A stretch of DNA of 64,000 nucleotides from Siphonodentalium dalli. Its lineage: Eukaryota > Mollusca > Scaphopoda > Gadilida > Siphonodentaliidae. A model generated the notes under the pieces. That model was not told the DNA's origin. It saw nothing but the letters and a program-made list of their open reading frames with translations, and did not search any database. Position 1 is the first letter of the stretch. Each line of letters opens with the position of its first letter. Below are positions 59,101 to 64,000 of the stretch, in pieces. The stretch lies in contig CP136062.1 in the NCBI GenBank assembly GCA_032622095.1, forward strand, positions 133,879,282-133,943,281, in the 5' to 3' direction. The translations under genes and the position numbers were made by a program.

Positions 59101-62100
59101 TCTACAATTTCATGATTAATCATGATTAGTCCACGCAAAGTCAATTTCCCGTTTCTCAGGCATGCGCACATGGTAAAAAAAAAAATGGGGTCTTGTAGTT
59201 TATGTACTAATTTACTCAAGCATTTGTTTTTTTAAATTAAATTATGAAGCAGTTGACCAGGCCTCAAAATATGGTACCAAACATTTGCCGAATGAGGTCC
59301 CCAGAGGGTGAATTTAGTGACGCTACCCTGCACAGTGGGATAGCATCACTAAATTCACCATTGGTGGATCTCAACATGCTTAGGTCTCATCTTCTCTGGA
59401 AAGTATCTTTATTATCAAATTGACAACTTTTTTAGTTTCTTTAGAAGTTTCTTTAAAACATTTATATTTTTTTTCAGTTTAGTTTCTCTATATCTCCAAA
59501 TTGGCTGATGACATCACATCACCATGTTCACCATCTGGGAACTTTTGACATTTATTATACAATTCTGGTAATGTGAACATGGACAGATCGTATAGAAACA
59601 TGTTCCTGAATAAATTGATGGGAATAGATATCTGCTGATAAAATGTGTTGAAATAATTTCCATCGGTCCACGTGTTTATATCCATGTAGAAAGCAAAAAA
59701 TCATATTATGAAAAATTGACATACATCAGTATTCTTATAAAAAAATACATTATTTTCTGTGACTCTAAATGTTCATCATGCATTAAATCTGTCCGAACAA
59801 ATGGCTAGATAATTATTTTTCTATGAATTCAGATGGGGTGGGAGATGGGTAGGGGCATAGAGGATATGTGCCCCCACACATTTGTTCACCAATTTTGGGT
59901 ACCTCACAGTTGTATCTAATAAATAGTTTAATAATATACTGCCAAATGTTGAATTTAGTCTGCATCCAATATGAGTGCCAAAACCACCCAAAGTGCATCA
60001 AATTGAACCTATTTTTTCCCCTTCAAAATGTTTGCTGGGGAGCATAGCCCAGGACCCCCTGGGGTATTTAAATGTACATGCGACAGCTGCGCTCAGGTGT
60101 GTCATACTAATCTTTTGATAGTGACACCAAGTCTGGATCACATTAATATAACTTGACACCACTTTTCCATTTAGTGTAAACCCAATGAATATGTACCTGT
60201 ACTGAACTACTGATGCGGTGCGTGTCCCACGATAATCTAAGTTTTTTAATCATGGCTTATCTCTTCCATAATACGTTTTATATAGTTTCTGGGGTATAAA
60301 ATAATTATTACATTATACATGATTATATGACTTTTAACAAGCATTGGTCCTATATGATTTTTCCAGGAGATTTGCTATGCCAATTGGTTTGTCACATGAG
60401 GATAAAGAACAGAGGCAAATGTACAAAAAGATCCTTGATTATGAACAGGATGTGGTATGTGTTCACTATTCTATACACATTGAAAGTTCCATCTTCAGAT
60501 TAACCCTTTCTTTACTGTATGGATTCTCCCATTCACTCATAATATTATATATTGGAATCGTCTATTATCCATCTGGAGGGATGTTCATCAGGATATATAA
60601 GCAGACATCAGACAGATGACCAGATGGGTTAAGCGTGCATAAGGATTTCTTTCATTGGTGGGAATTGTTGATGTAAACATATTTTATTCCAATCAAAAAA
60701 TAACATGTTTAAACATTTGACAAATATTTTACAGTAAGACAGAATAATATATATAATCGGATGATTGGAAAGGGGATTAAACAACAAGCCCAAGGGCTTT
60801 TATTAAGTTTGCTCCCCTTTTGTTTCGCGCCCACTCTTCATTAAGTGTAGAGGGGGGGTCGGGCGGGAAGAAATTGTGGATATAATAGGGAATTGTTGAT
60901 ATAATAGGGCTGTTGAACTTGATATCTGAACAGGGAACTACTCACCTATGAGTATTTAGTAAAGAAAGGGTTAAAGGGAAAGGAAACTATCACATAACGA
61001 ACAGGCATGTGCATTCTTGTGTAAAGTTTCAGCGCAACTCTTCACAAAAGAGTGGAGATATGGTGTCTCAAACTAACCTGCGCAAGCATTTATGCCGGTA
61101 ACTTGACGCAGCCATTTTGGAAGAAATATTATATCCCTTTATAGTTTGTGATGTCACAGCCTCACTTTGTTGTTTAATGCCAAACTGTATAGCATACGAT
61201 AGTCTGTTTTTAGATATGAAAATAAATAAAGCAGCAGATTGAATGTTTATTGTGCATCTGTTGTGAATAAATTAGTTTAATTCGCGAAAGATTGTTTGGT
61301 TGCCATGTTTGCACATATAGAAGTCATTTGAGTTTGGCCGAGATTGTCACATTCAAATGTTATGTGGCCATTAACTGGCCGTAAATTAATTGTTAAAAAT
61401 TGTAACATAAATAATCTTGGCTTATAATACATGTATGTAGTCTTCAATAGGTTGTGATTGCTTGGATTTTGCTTAGAATAAAAACAAACATGCCAAAATG
61501 GGTGCACAATGTGAAGTGAGGCCGTGACGTCATGATCTTATAAATATGGATGCTCCGTAATCAGCAAGAGTTTTGTATTACGCGATGTGATATCATTGTG
61601 TTTGAGCATAAATAAGGAATGAGATGTGTTTTACACACCATGGTTGATATACTAAATATATTAACTGCCTGATTTGTTGAGGCTTTCCTTCCCCTTTAAA
61701 TTTCATTCTGCAGTTTGTGTGATAGTTATTTTATTTGAATATTTATCCAGAATTTTCAAAACTAAATCCCTCAATTAACCCTTTCATGACTGGTGCAGCA
61801 TTAAAGATCCTGTGCCAGTTATTCTCGTATATATACGAGTCTCAAATAGGGAGCCTCAAATTTATAAGAGAATGCACTGGCTTACAAGGCCAATGCATTC
61901 TCTTATATATATGTGAGGTGCCCAGTGGGCAAATCACATATATATAAGAGAATGCATTGGCACAGGGTTTTTGCAAATTTTCAGGAATCTCCAGTCATGG
62001 AAGGGTTCATAGTTTAGATAGGTTGAAGGTGAGATGGCTAAAAGACATTGGATGATAGATTCTATAGATTACTTGGAAAATTGTAGGATTTTATTTCAAA

Positions 62101-62589
62101 CATGCTTCATGCATCTATTACTTTCTATAATTCTTTAACAAAACATAAAAAGCCTTTCCCCCATCATCCAATTTTCCACATATAATTGCCTGAGAACACA
62201 GGTAATTATTTTTAATGAACTTAATTATGATGTCATTAATAAGGCACCACCGTCTCAATTTGACATCATGGCATCGCTTGTTAGAAACATACTTATGATT
62301 TTGGTATCATGATTCGATGCCATGCCCCATAGTTATAAATTATGACCGGTAATTTGATAGCTATATGCTGTAAATATTACCTGCTAAACTCTTGTTTCGT
62401 TTTATCAAGAAGTAAATGTTTAATTCAGAAAGTTGCAGACATTGTATATACCAAAAAGTTAAAAGAATACTTAGAATGCACAATTGTTCAAGTTGTTATT
62501 CAGGAGTGGCTGCGAGAATGGAGACAGAAAATTGAGAAGAATCCTAGAGATCCTATCCTCATTAATCAGGTGATGCAGGAGATACTCAG
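26079..62589 (+). CDS. VPS9D1: VPS9D1 homolog, ten 5' coding exons (VPS9 domain outside window)
   Basis: Gene-level entry. VPS9D1 family proteins have an MIT-like N-terminal helical bundle and a C-terminal VPS9 domain, the fold of Rab5-type exchange factors; their activity is inferred from the family. Exons of 75, 73, 96, 236, 203, 115, 63, 53, 88 and 86 nt join into 362 open codons plus two bases, with matching phases at all nine junctions. Residues about 1-82 form the MIT-like region (DAYIIYLKSI, KYVKIASQCVERV). About 83-228 is a Pro/Ser-rich linker. The rest matches the conserved human middle: AYKARLARM, NIAIAKAKEES, LNQKMKERQHRLEE, RQMYKKILDYEQD, REWRQKIEKNPRD. The VPS9 domain itself is not in the window. 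Confidence 0.87.
26820..27180. repeat. TCACGTGA-rich palindromic array in VPS9D1 intron 1
   Basis: Ten perfect TCACGTGA sites were read between 26822 and 27162 (26822, 26874, 26934, 26978, 27023, 27045, 27089, 27111, 27133, 27155), plus TCACATGA and TCACGTAA variants. From about 27001 the unit is 22 bp (TCTCACGTGAGAAAGAATCA plus TT). The left part is a larger inverted repeat (26821-26987) with AATATGCAAATTAGCAAGAT arms. TCACGTGA is the core of E-box sites bound by the TFEB/MITF and USF families. Two more sites occur near 28404 and 28582. Confidence 0.85.
27181..29175. other. VPS9D1 intron 1 with scattered TCTCACGTGAGAA fragments
   Basis: No gene. Fragments of the TCACGTGA repeat and of TTCTCATGAGAA-type inverted motifs recur at 28240-28745. 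Confidence 0.5.
29176..29838. repeat. GTTGGGCCAACGT array, left block
   Basis: Starts with CCCAGATAGCACAC, then about three 200-bp units built from GTTGGGCCAACGTCATTTCT, GGCTCGGCGTCG and GACGTTGAAACGACGTCGAA. Much more GC-rich than its surroundings and full of short palindromes. Long open frames on both strands here are artefacts of the repeat. Confidence 0.85.
29900..30386. mobile_element. TTAA-flanked fold-back element, AGGTACTCAATCCG ends
   Basis: Element 29904-30382 with ends AGGTACTCAATCCG and CGGATTGAGTACCT, TTAA on both sides. The arms are loosely complementary for over 100 bp (TTTGATTCGAGTCGAGGAA and its complement). Confidence 0.8.
30387..34979. other. VPS9D1 intron 1, no gene seen
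   Basis: Short frames only. It includes the 20-base G run at 32823 and G-rich, AAATTCCAAAATGTTGAAA-type repeat material at 32780-33570, probably a diverged relative of the hAT-like MITEs. Confidence 0.45.
34980..35563. mobile_element. hAT-like MITE, ACAGGGACGTGGC ends (copy 2)
   Basis: Same family as 14984-15793. A perfect 8-bp target duplication AATCCATG is at 34972-34979 and 35564-35571. Ends ACAGGGACGTGGC and GCCATGTCCCTA. A looser relative with the same AAATTTCC-type interior may occupy 32820-33570. Confidence 0.8.
36017..36513. repeat. GTTGGGCCAACGT array, right block
   Basis: About four 75-bp units (CGTCGTACCAACCACAAAAG, GACGTTGGGCCAACGTAATT) ending with GTGTGCTATCTGGG, the exact inverted counterpart of the start of the left block 7.3 kb away. 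Confidence 0.85.
36514..39551. other. VPS9D1 intron 1, 3' part
   Basis: No gene recognised. 37170-37460 resembles the reverse complement of 26580-26780 and 28770-28930 (TGGGTATATAATTAATTATT region), suggesting a dispersed repeat. Confidence 0.45.
37850..38320. repeat. Scattered CTTCAGCGCAAAT motif cluster
   Basis: Many copies in both orientations of a 13-16-bp motif like TTTGCGCTTCAGCGCAAAT, TTGCACTGAAGTGCAAAT and TTTGTGCTTCAGCATAAAT. Each is itself roughly palindromic. In VPS9D1 intron 1. Confidence 0.7.
39552..39624 (+). CDS. VPS9D1: VPS9D1 exon 2, MIT-like helix
   Basis: A 73-nt exon with a strong polypyrimidine acceptor, CTTTTTTGCAG|GATGCA, and donor AATG|GTAACT (phase 1). It encodes DAYIIYLKSIKTAVYRLLQI plus AEKN, matching the EAYTEYLRSIHYI helix of the family. 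It lies 13.4 kb from exon 1. It was found by searching for the expected helix with compatible phases. Confidence 0.85.
40160..40470 (+). repeat. TTAGTCTTCCAAAATTAA irregular minisatellite
   Basis: At least ten irregular copies of CTTAGTCTTCCAAAATTAA and CTTCATCTCA spaced 20-40 bp apart, between VPS9D1 exons 2 and 3. No coding potential. Confidence 0.75.
40646..40741 (+). CDS. VPS9D1: VPS9D1 exon 3, MIT-like helix
   Basis: A 96-nt exon with acceptor CTTTTCAG|ATGAA and donor TCAA|GTAAGT. It encodes EPQISVTKEVQKYVKIASQC followed by VERVSSIINDS. The pattern K(Y/M)hKhAxQChER is the third MIT-like helix, as in human KMLKLAQQCLERAQS. Confidence 0.85.
41130..41900 (-). mobile_element. Inverted relative of the hairpin-ended tandem-unit element
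   Basis: The left edge is the hairpin end in reverse (AGCTCAACTTAACTTTATAA, then GGTTTGAGCTATTGC), followed by a TCCG-type tract. About four units of roughly 190 bp follow, with CCCTACAGGCC, CATCACCAAACTT and GGGGTGACCTCTAGATGGGA. Located between VPS9D1 exons 3 and 4. Confidence 0.75.
42061..42296 (+). CDS. VPS9D1: VPS9D1 exon 4, linker
   Basis: A 236-nt exon with acceptor GTTGCAG|GTGGT and donor GACCAG|GTAGAT. It enters with two bases completing AGT and leaves in phase 0. It encodes a Pro/Ser/Thr-rich linker with a DDHIYYSLPVMP stretch. No domain was recognised. Length and composition suit the variable region between the MIT-like part and the conserved middle. Confidence 0.78.
42420..42640 (-). 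mobile_element. tRNA-derived SINE (minus strand)
   Basis: On the minus strand, box A TAGCCTAGGTGGTTAGATCG and box B GGGTTCGAATCCC (42558-42570) are excellent. The would-be acceptor stem ends (GTCCCCG and AACATGT) do not pair, so this is a SINE head rather than a tRNA gene. Left limit approximate. Confidence 0.72.
43718..43930. mobile_element. 213-bp palindromic MITE next to VPS9D1 exon 5
   Basis: A near-perfect palindrome centred on AGCTCTCAGTGAGAGCT, with ends CAGTAATGCCCTAA and TTAGAGCATTACTG. The right end is 25 bp before the exon 5 acceptor. Confidence 0.85.
43956..44158 (+). CDS. VPS9D1: VPS9D1 exon 5, proline-rich linker
   Basis: A 203-nt exon with acceptor ATATCCAG|GTATTA and donor ACAAG|GTTAGG (phase 2). 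It encodes an acidic/aromatic patch, ENDYDEPYDW, and a proline run, APVPPLPPPH, that could bind SH3 or WW domains. A 213-bp palindromic MITE ends only 25 bp before this exon, so the acceptor has almost no native intron sequence next to it. Confidence 0.78.
44462..44692. mobile_element. TTAA-flanked MITE, CCCTTTGAGTGCCAGG ends
   Basis: Element 44466-44688 with inverted ends CCCTTTGAGTGCCAGG and CCTGGCACTCAAAGGG. It contains one ATGCATTCTCTTATATATGC hairpin at 44577-44640. Same family as 7576-8033 but keeping the other half. Between VPS9D1 exons 5 and 6. Confidence 0.87.
44854..44968 (+). CDS. VPS9D1: VPS9D1 exon 6, conserved helix
   Basis: A 115-nt exon with acceptor CTTATTAG|ACCATT and donor ACATTG|GTAAGC (phase 0). 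It encodes PLEQSPMELAYKRNQQLLSA then YKARLARMTKNK. The NQQLxxAYxARhARM pattern is the family signature (human NQKLKATYEARMARL). Confidence 0.87.
46055..46740 (+). repeat. Left arm of a large inverted repeat
   Basis: Matches 49660-50345 in reverse complement over most of its length, including GTGGTCGTCAGAGGGTTCGA, CATATCCAAAATCCGCTAAA and GGCGACATTGATTAGTCATA. A diverged partial copy of the same material precedes it (45800-45925), and another follows (46755-46905). Confidence 0.85.
46741..49659. other. Loop between the inverted-repeat arms
   Basis: Frames at 47196-47588 (+) and 47396-47806 (-) overlap on opposite strands. Neither has splice support nor a recognisable family. Confidence 0.4.
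49660..50345 (-). repeat. Right arm of a large inverted repeat
   Basis: Reverse complement of 46055-46740 with few differences. The 2.9-kb loop between the arms (46741-49659) contains further GCCAAAATGGC-type repeats near its edges, but no gene that I recognise. Confidence 0.85.
50971..51076. repeat. Imperfect hairpin
   Basis: CTTAAACTGTTTATGTC and GACATAAACAGTTTAAG flank GGGGGGATTTGGCATCTATT and its complement, with a short loop. Possibly a small fold-back element; no relatives seen here. Confidence 0.7.
51115..51480. mobile_element. Inverted-repeat element, TTAGTTGGTTTATGAACAT ends (copy 2)
   Basis: A 366-bp short relative of 8671-10230, with ends TAAGGC..TTAGTTGGTTTATGAACAT and ATGTTCATAAACCAATTAA..CCTTA. 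It ends 57 bp before VPS9D1 exon 7. Confidence 0.65.
51538..51600 (+). CDS. VPS9D1: VPS9D1 exon 7, upstream of U12-type intron
   Basis: A 63-nt exon (21 codons) with acceptor TTATATAG|AAACTG. It encodes KLNMQRKFSENIAIAKAKEE plus Ser, aligning with human SLQRQMMENLVIAKAREET. The donor is TCT|GTATCCTTT, an exact match to the U12 5' splice consensus rather than a normal U2 donor. Confidence 0.86.
51601..52035 (+). other. VPS9D1: U12-type (minor spliceosome) intron of VPS9D1
   Basis: The 5' splice site reads GTATCCTTT, the U12 consensus. TTCCATGAC at 52018-52026 matches the U12 branch consensus TTCCTTRAC at 8 of 9 positions, and its branch A is about 10 nt before the AAG acceptor at 52033-52035. 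There is no polypyrimidine tract. Only this acceptor gives phase 0 and aligns KEES|LNQKMKER with human REET|LQRKMEER. The 435-bp intron also holds the left end of a TTAA-type MITE at 51675. Confidence 0.8.
51675..51730 (+). mobile_element. Left end of a TTAA-type MITE inside the U12-type intron
   Basis: TTAA, then CCCTTTCAGTGCCAAGGCCG and ATATCAACCCATAT as in 7576-8033. No right end was found, so this is a fragment. Confidence 0.6.
52036..52088 (+). CDS. VPS9D1: VPS9D1 exon 8
   Basis: A 53-nt exon with acceptor GGCCAAG|CTC and donor CGAAG|GTTAGT (phase 2). It encodes LNQKMKERQHRLEEISR, matching human LQRKMEERRLRLQEAAN. The open frame extends a little upstream of CTC, but the phase of exon 7 and the family alignment both favour this start. 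Confidence 0.82.
52125..52344. mobile_element. TTAA-type MITE with two hairpins, left end lost
   Basis: Two ATGCATTCTCTTATAT-type hairpins in opposite orientation, then CTCCAGTCATGGAAGGG and TTAA at 52341. Same terminal family as 61779-62005. It starts about 40 bp after VPS9D1 exon 8. Confidence 0.7.
52345..53501. other. VPS9D1 intron between exon 8 and the DIRS-like element
   Basis: No exon-like frame. 52401-52560 shares CCAAGTGGGCTTAAACTC-type sequence with 58670-58765 on the far side of the DIRS-like element, suggesting an older interrupted repeat. Confidence 0.45.
53502..53708 (+). repeat. Left inverted terminal repeat of the DIRS-like element
   Basis: From about 53527 it matches the right repeat in reverse complement over roughly 180 bp with no difference that I noticed. 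The first 25 bp differ from the right end, as in DIRS elements. Confidence 0.8.
54072..54645 (+). repeat. 286-bp tandem duplication inside the DIRS-like element
   Basis: Two direct copies (about 54072-54355 and 54357-54645), nearly identical apart from a 6-bp insertion (GTCAAG) in the second and a few substitutions. No coding potential was seen. It lies between the left terminal repeat and the GC-richer interior. Confidence 0.85.
56575..56985 (+). repeat. About 215-bp imperfect tandem duplication in the DIRS-like interior
   Basis: Two copies begin at CAAAGACGTTTGC (about 56583 and 56799) and end at GGATTTGTCCTAT. The open frame across them at 56389-56934 is a product of the duplication and resembles no family I know. 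Confidence 0.75.
58162..58261. repeat. Internal complementary region of the DIRS-like element
   Basis: 58162-58203 is complementary to the left outer end. 58204-58261 is complementary to the right outer end. The junction between the two halves sets the element limits at 53502 and 58552. Confidence 0.75.
58326..58552 (-). repeat. Right inverted terminal repeat of the DIRS-like element
   Basis: Reverse complement of the left repeat, with a distinct outer segment rich in A/T (TTTTTAAAAATATC end). Confidence 0.8.
58769..58975. mobile_element. 207-bp palindromic MITE (third copy)
   Basis: Same palindrome as 43718-43930, centred on AGCTCTCACTGAGAGCT, with ends CGGTAATGCCCTAA and TTAGGGCGTTACTG. 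TA on both sides fits a 2-bp target duplication of the Tc1/mariner type. Confidence 0.82.
58976..60366. other. VPS9D1 intron before exon 9
   Basis: Nothing beyond the short hairpin at 59298. Confidence 0.5.
59298..59362. repeat. Short hairpin
   Basis: GGTGAATTTAGTGACGCTACC pairs imperfectly with GGATAGCATCACTAAATTCA and CC across a 10-bp loop. Isolated, origin unknown. Confidence 0.65.
60367..60454 (+). CDS. VPS9D1: VPS9D1 exon 9
   Basis: An 88-nt exon with acceptor TTTTTCCAG|GAGATT and donor GATGTG|GTATGT. The first base completes AGG. It encodes RFAMPIGLSHEDKEQRQMYK and then KILDYEQDV, aligning with human [20 protein letters not shown] and ILEYEQDH. A TTAA-flanked element begins 46 bp after its donor. 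Confidence 0.86.
60500..60974. mobile_element. TTAA-flanked element, CCCTTTCTTTACT ends
   Basis: Element 60504-60970 with inverted ends CCCTTTCTTTACT and AGTAAAGAAAGGG, TTAA on both sides. A solitary right end of the same kind is near 5370-5423. It lies 46 bp after VPS9D1 exon 9. Confidence 0.75.
61775..62010. mobile_element. TTAA-type MITE with two hairpins, CCCTTTCATGACTGG ends
   Basis: Element 61779-62005 with inverted ends CCCTTTCATGACTGG and CCAGTCATGGAAGGG. TTAA is intact on the left and mutated to TTCA on the right. It contains two opposed hairpins of the ATGCATTCTCTTATATAT type with outer CTGTGCCA and TGGCACAG. Confidence 0.82.
62504..62589 (+). CDS. VPS9D1: VPS9D1 exon 10 (last in window), source of a minisatellite
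   Basis: An 86-nt exon with acceptor TTATTCAG|GAGTGG and donor CTCAG|GTAAAT (phase 2). It encodes EWLREWRQKIEKNPRDPILI and then NQVMQEILR, matching human [20 protein letters not shown] and its continuation. Its last 43 bases and the first 21 of the intron form the first unit of the tandem array that follows. Reading past the donor meets a stop codon (TAA) at once. Confidence 0.85.
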
Positions 62590-63895
62590 GTAAATACCGT
62601 GAAAGGTATGGAGATCCTATCCTCATTAACCATGTGATGCAGGAGATACTCAGGTAAATACCGTGAAAGGTGTGGGGATCCTATCCTCATTAACCAGGTG
62701 ATGCAGGAGATACTCAGGTAAATACGATGAAAGGTGAAGGATTGGAGATTCTATCCTTATTATTCAGGTGATGCAGGAGATACTCAGGTAAATACCATGA
62801 AAGGTGTGGAGATCCTATCCTCATTAATCAGGTGATGCAGGAGATACTCAGGTGAATACCGTGAAAGGTGTGGAGATCCTATCCTCATTAATCAGGTGAT
62901 GCAGGAGATACTCAGGTAATTACCATGAAAGGTGTGGAGATCCTATCCTCATTAATCAGGTGATGCAGGAGATACTCAGGTGAATACCGTGAAAGGTGTG
63001 GAGATCCTATCCTCATTAATCAGGTGATGCAGGAGATACTCAGGTGAATACCGTGAAAGGTGTGGAGATCCTATCCTCATTAACCAGGTGATGCAGGAGA
63101 TACTCAGGTGAATACCGTGAAAGGTGTGGAGATCCTATCCTCATTAATCAGGTGATGCAGGAGATACTCAGGTGAATACCGTGAAAGGTGTGGAGATCCT
63201 ATCCTCATTAACCAGGTGATGCAGGAGATACTCAGGTGAATACCGTGAAAGGTGTGGAGATCCTATCCTCATTAATCAGGTGATGCAGGAGATACTCAGG
63301 TGAATACCGTGAAAGGTGTGGAGATCCTATCCTCATTAATCAGGTGATGCAGGAGATACTCAGGTAAATACCATGAAAGGTGTGGAGATTCTATCCTCAT
63401 TAACCAGGTGATGCAGGAGATACTCAGGTAAATACCGTGAAAGGTGTGGAGATCCTATCCTCATTAACCAGGTGATGCAGGAGATACTCAGGTAAATACC
63501 GTGAAAGGTGTGGAGATCCTATCATTAATCAGGTGATGCAGGAGACACTCAGGTAAATATGATGAAAGGTGAAGGATTGGAGATTCTATCCTTATTAATC
63601 AGGTGATGCAGGAGATACTCGGGTAAATAACGTGAAAGGTGTGGAGATTCTATCCTTATTAATCAGGTAATGCAGGAGATACTCAGGTAAATACTGTGAA
63701 AGTTGTGGAGATCCTATCATTAATCAGGTGATGCAGGAGATACACAGGTAAATTCGATGAAAGGTGAAGGATTGGAGATTCTATCCTTATTATTCAGGTG
63801 ATGCTGGAGATACTCAGGTAAATACTGTGAAAGGTGTGGAGATTCTATCCTTATTAATCAGGTAATGCAGGAGATACTCAGGTGAATATGATGAA
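62547..63895 (+). repeat. Exon-derived 64-bp minisatellite carrying about 20 extra splice donors
   Basis: About 21 units counting the genuine exon end, with period mostly 64 bp (70- and 60-bp variants toward the right). Each unit repeats the end of exon 10, the donor CTCAG|GTAAAT or CTCAG|GTGAAT, and a piece of intron. Each also contains TTAATCAG|GTGATG, an acceptor-like site, so a 20-nt segment in every unit is flanked by AG and GT. A three-unit higher-order repeat of about 195 bp occurs twice (from about 63515 and 63710). The right edge decays near 63895; no exon was seen from there to 64000. Confidence 0.93.
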
Positions 63896-64000
63896 TGGTG
63901 TTGTAGAATGTTTATATCTGTATAGTTCAATCTTCAGTTAGTTTTGCCATATGCAACTTGAAGACAAACATAGATTATTACCACCGTGTGGGTTTTCGAG

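Noticed and set aside
62504-63895. Coding tandem repeat domain in VPS9D1
   Set aside because: The unit length of 64 is not a multiple of three and the frame meets TAA right after the first unit, so the array is intronic.
1-64000. An undescribed defence or biosynthetic gene system
   Set aside because: All supported coding exons belong to two eukaryotic housekeeping-type genes. No operon, cassette or clustered enzyme genes are present.

Overview
The window is eukaryotic nuclear DNA: AT-rich, with short exons spread over long, repeat-filled introns and GT-AG splice signals. The repeat types point to a lophotrochozoan, most likely a mollusc. They include tRNA-derived SINEs, hairpin-ended elements with GGAC-type microsatellites, TTAA-flanked MITEs, a DIRS-like retroelement and GTTGGGCCAACGT arrays. 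The taxon is an inference; no species marker is present.

Two protein genes explain nearly all the coding sequence, and they are divergently transcribed from about 325 bp of shared upstream sequence (25754-26078). On the minus strand is a homolog of ENTR1/SDCCAG3 (endosome-associated trafficking regulator 1). Six coding exons run from 25753 down to 851 and the C-terminus lies left of the window. On the plus strand is a homolog of VPS9D1. Ten coding exons run from 26079 to 62589: an MIT-like N-terminus, a proline-rich linker and a conserved helical middle. The VPS9 domain expected of the family lies right of the window. Splice phases agree across every exon junction in both genes. Both families are linked to endosomal membrane traffic, and both proteins carry Asn-Pro-Phe near the N-terminus.

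Layout: 1-25569 is the ENTR1 body, with hAT-like, TTAA-type and hairpin elements, a SINE, a tandem array at 20.3-24.1 kb interrupted by a 1.13-kb TTAA element, a LINE RT remnant and an unidentified exon-like ORF near 19.5 kb. 25570-26153 holds the two first exons and the shared promoter region. 26154-39551 is the 13.4-kb first VPS9D1 intron, with a TCACGTGA array and GTTGGGCCAACGT arrays. 39552-44968 holds VPS9D1 exons 2-6. 44969-51537 holds a large inverted repeat. 51538-52088 holds exons 7 and 8, separated by what looks like a U12-type intron. 53502-58552 is a decayed DIRS-like retroelement. 60367-64000 holds exons 9 and 10, followed by a minisatellite made of repeated copies of the end of exon 10 and its splice donor.

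The most unusual signals are the exon-derived splice-donor minisatellite, the head-to-head pairing of two endosomal genes, the U12-type intron, the TCACGTGA array in intron 1, and a hairpin module shared by MITEs with different ends. All calls are from reading the sequence; no searches were run.
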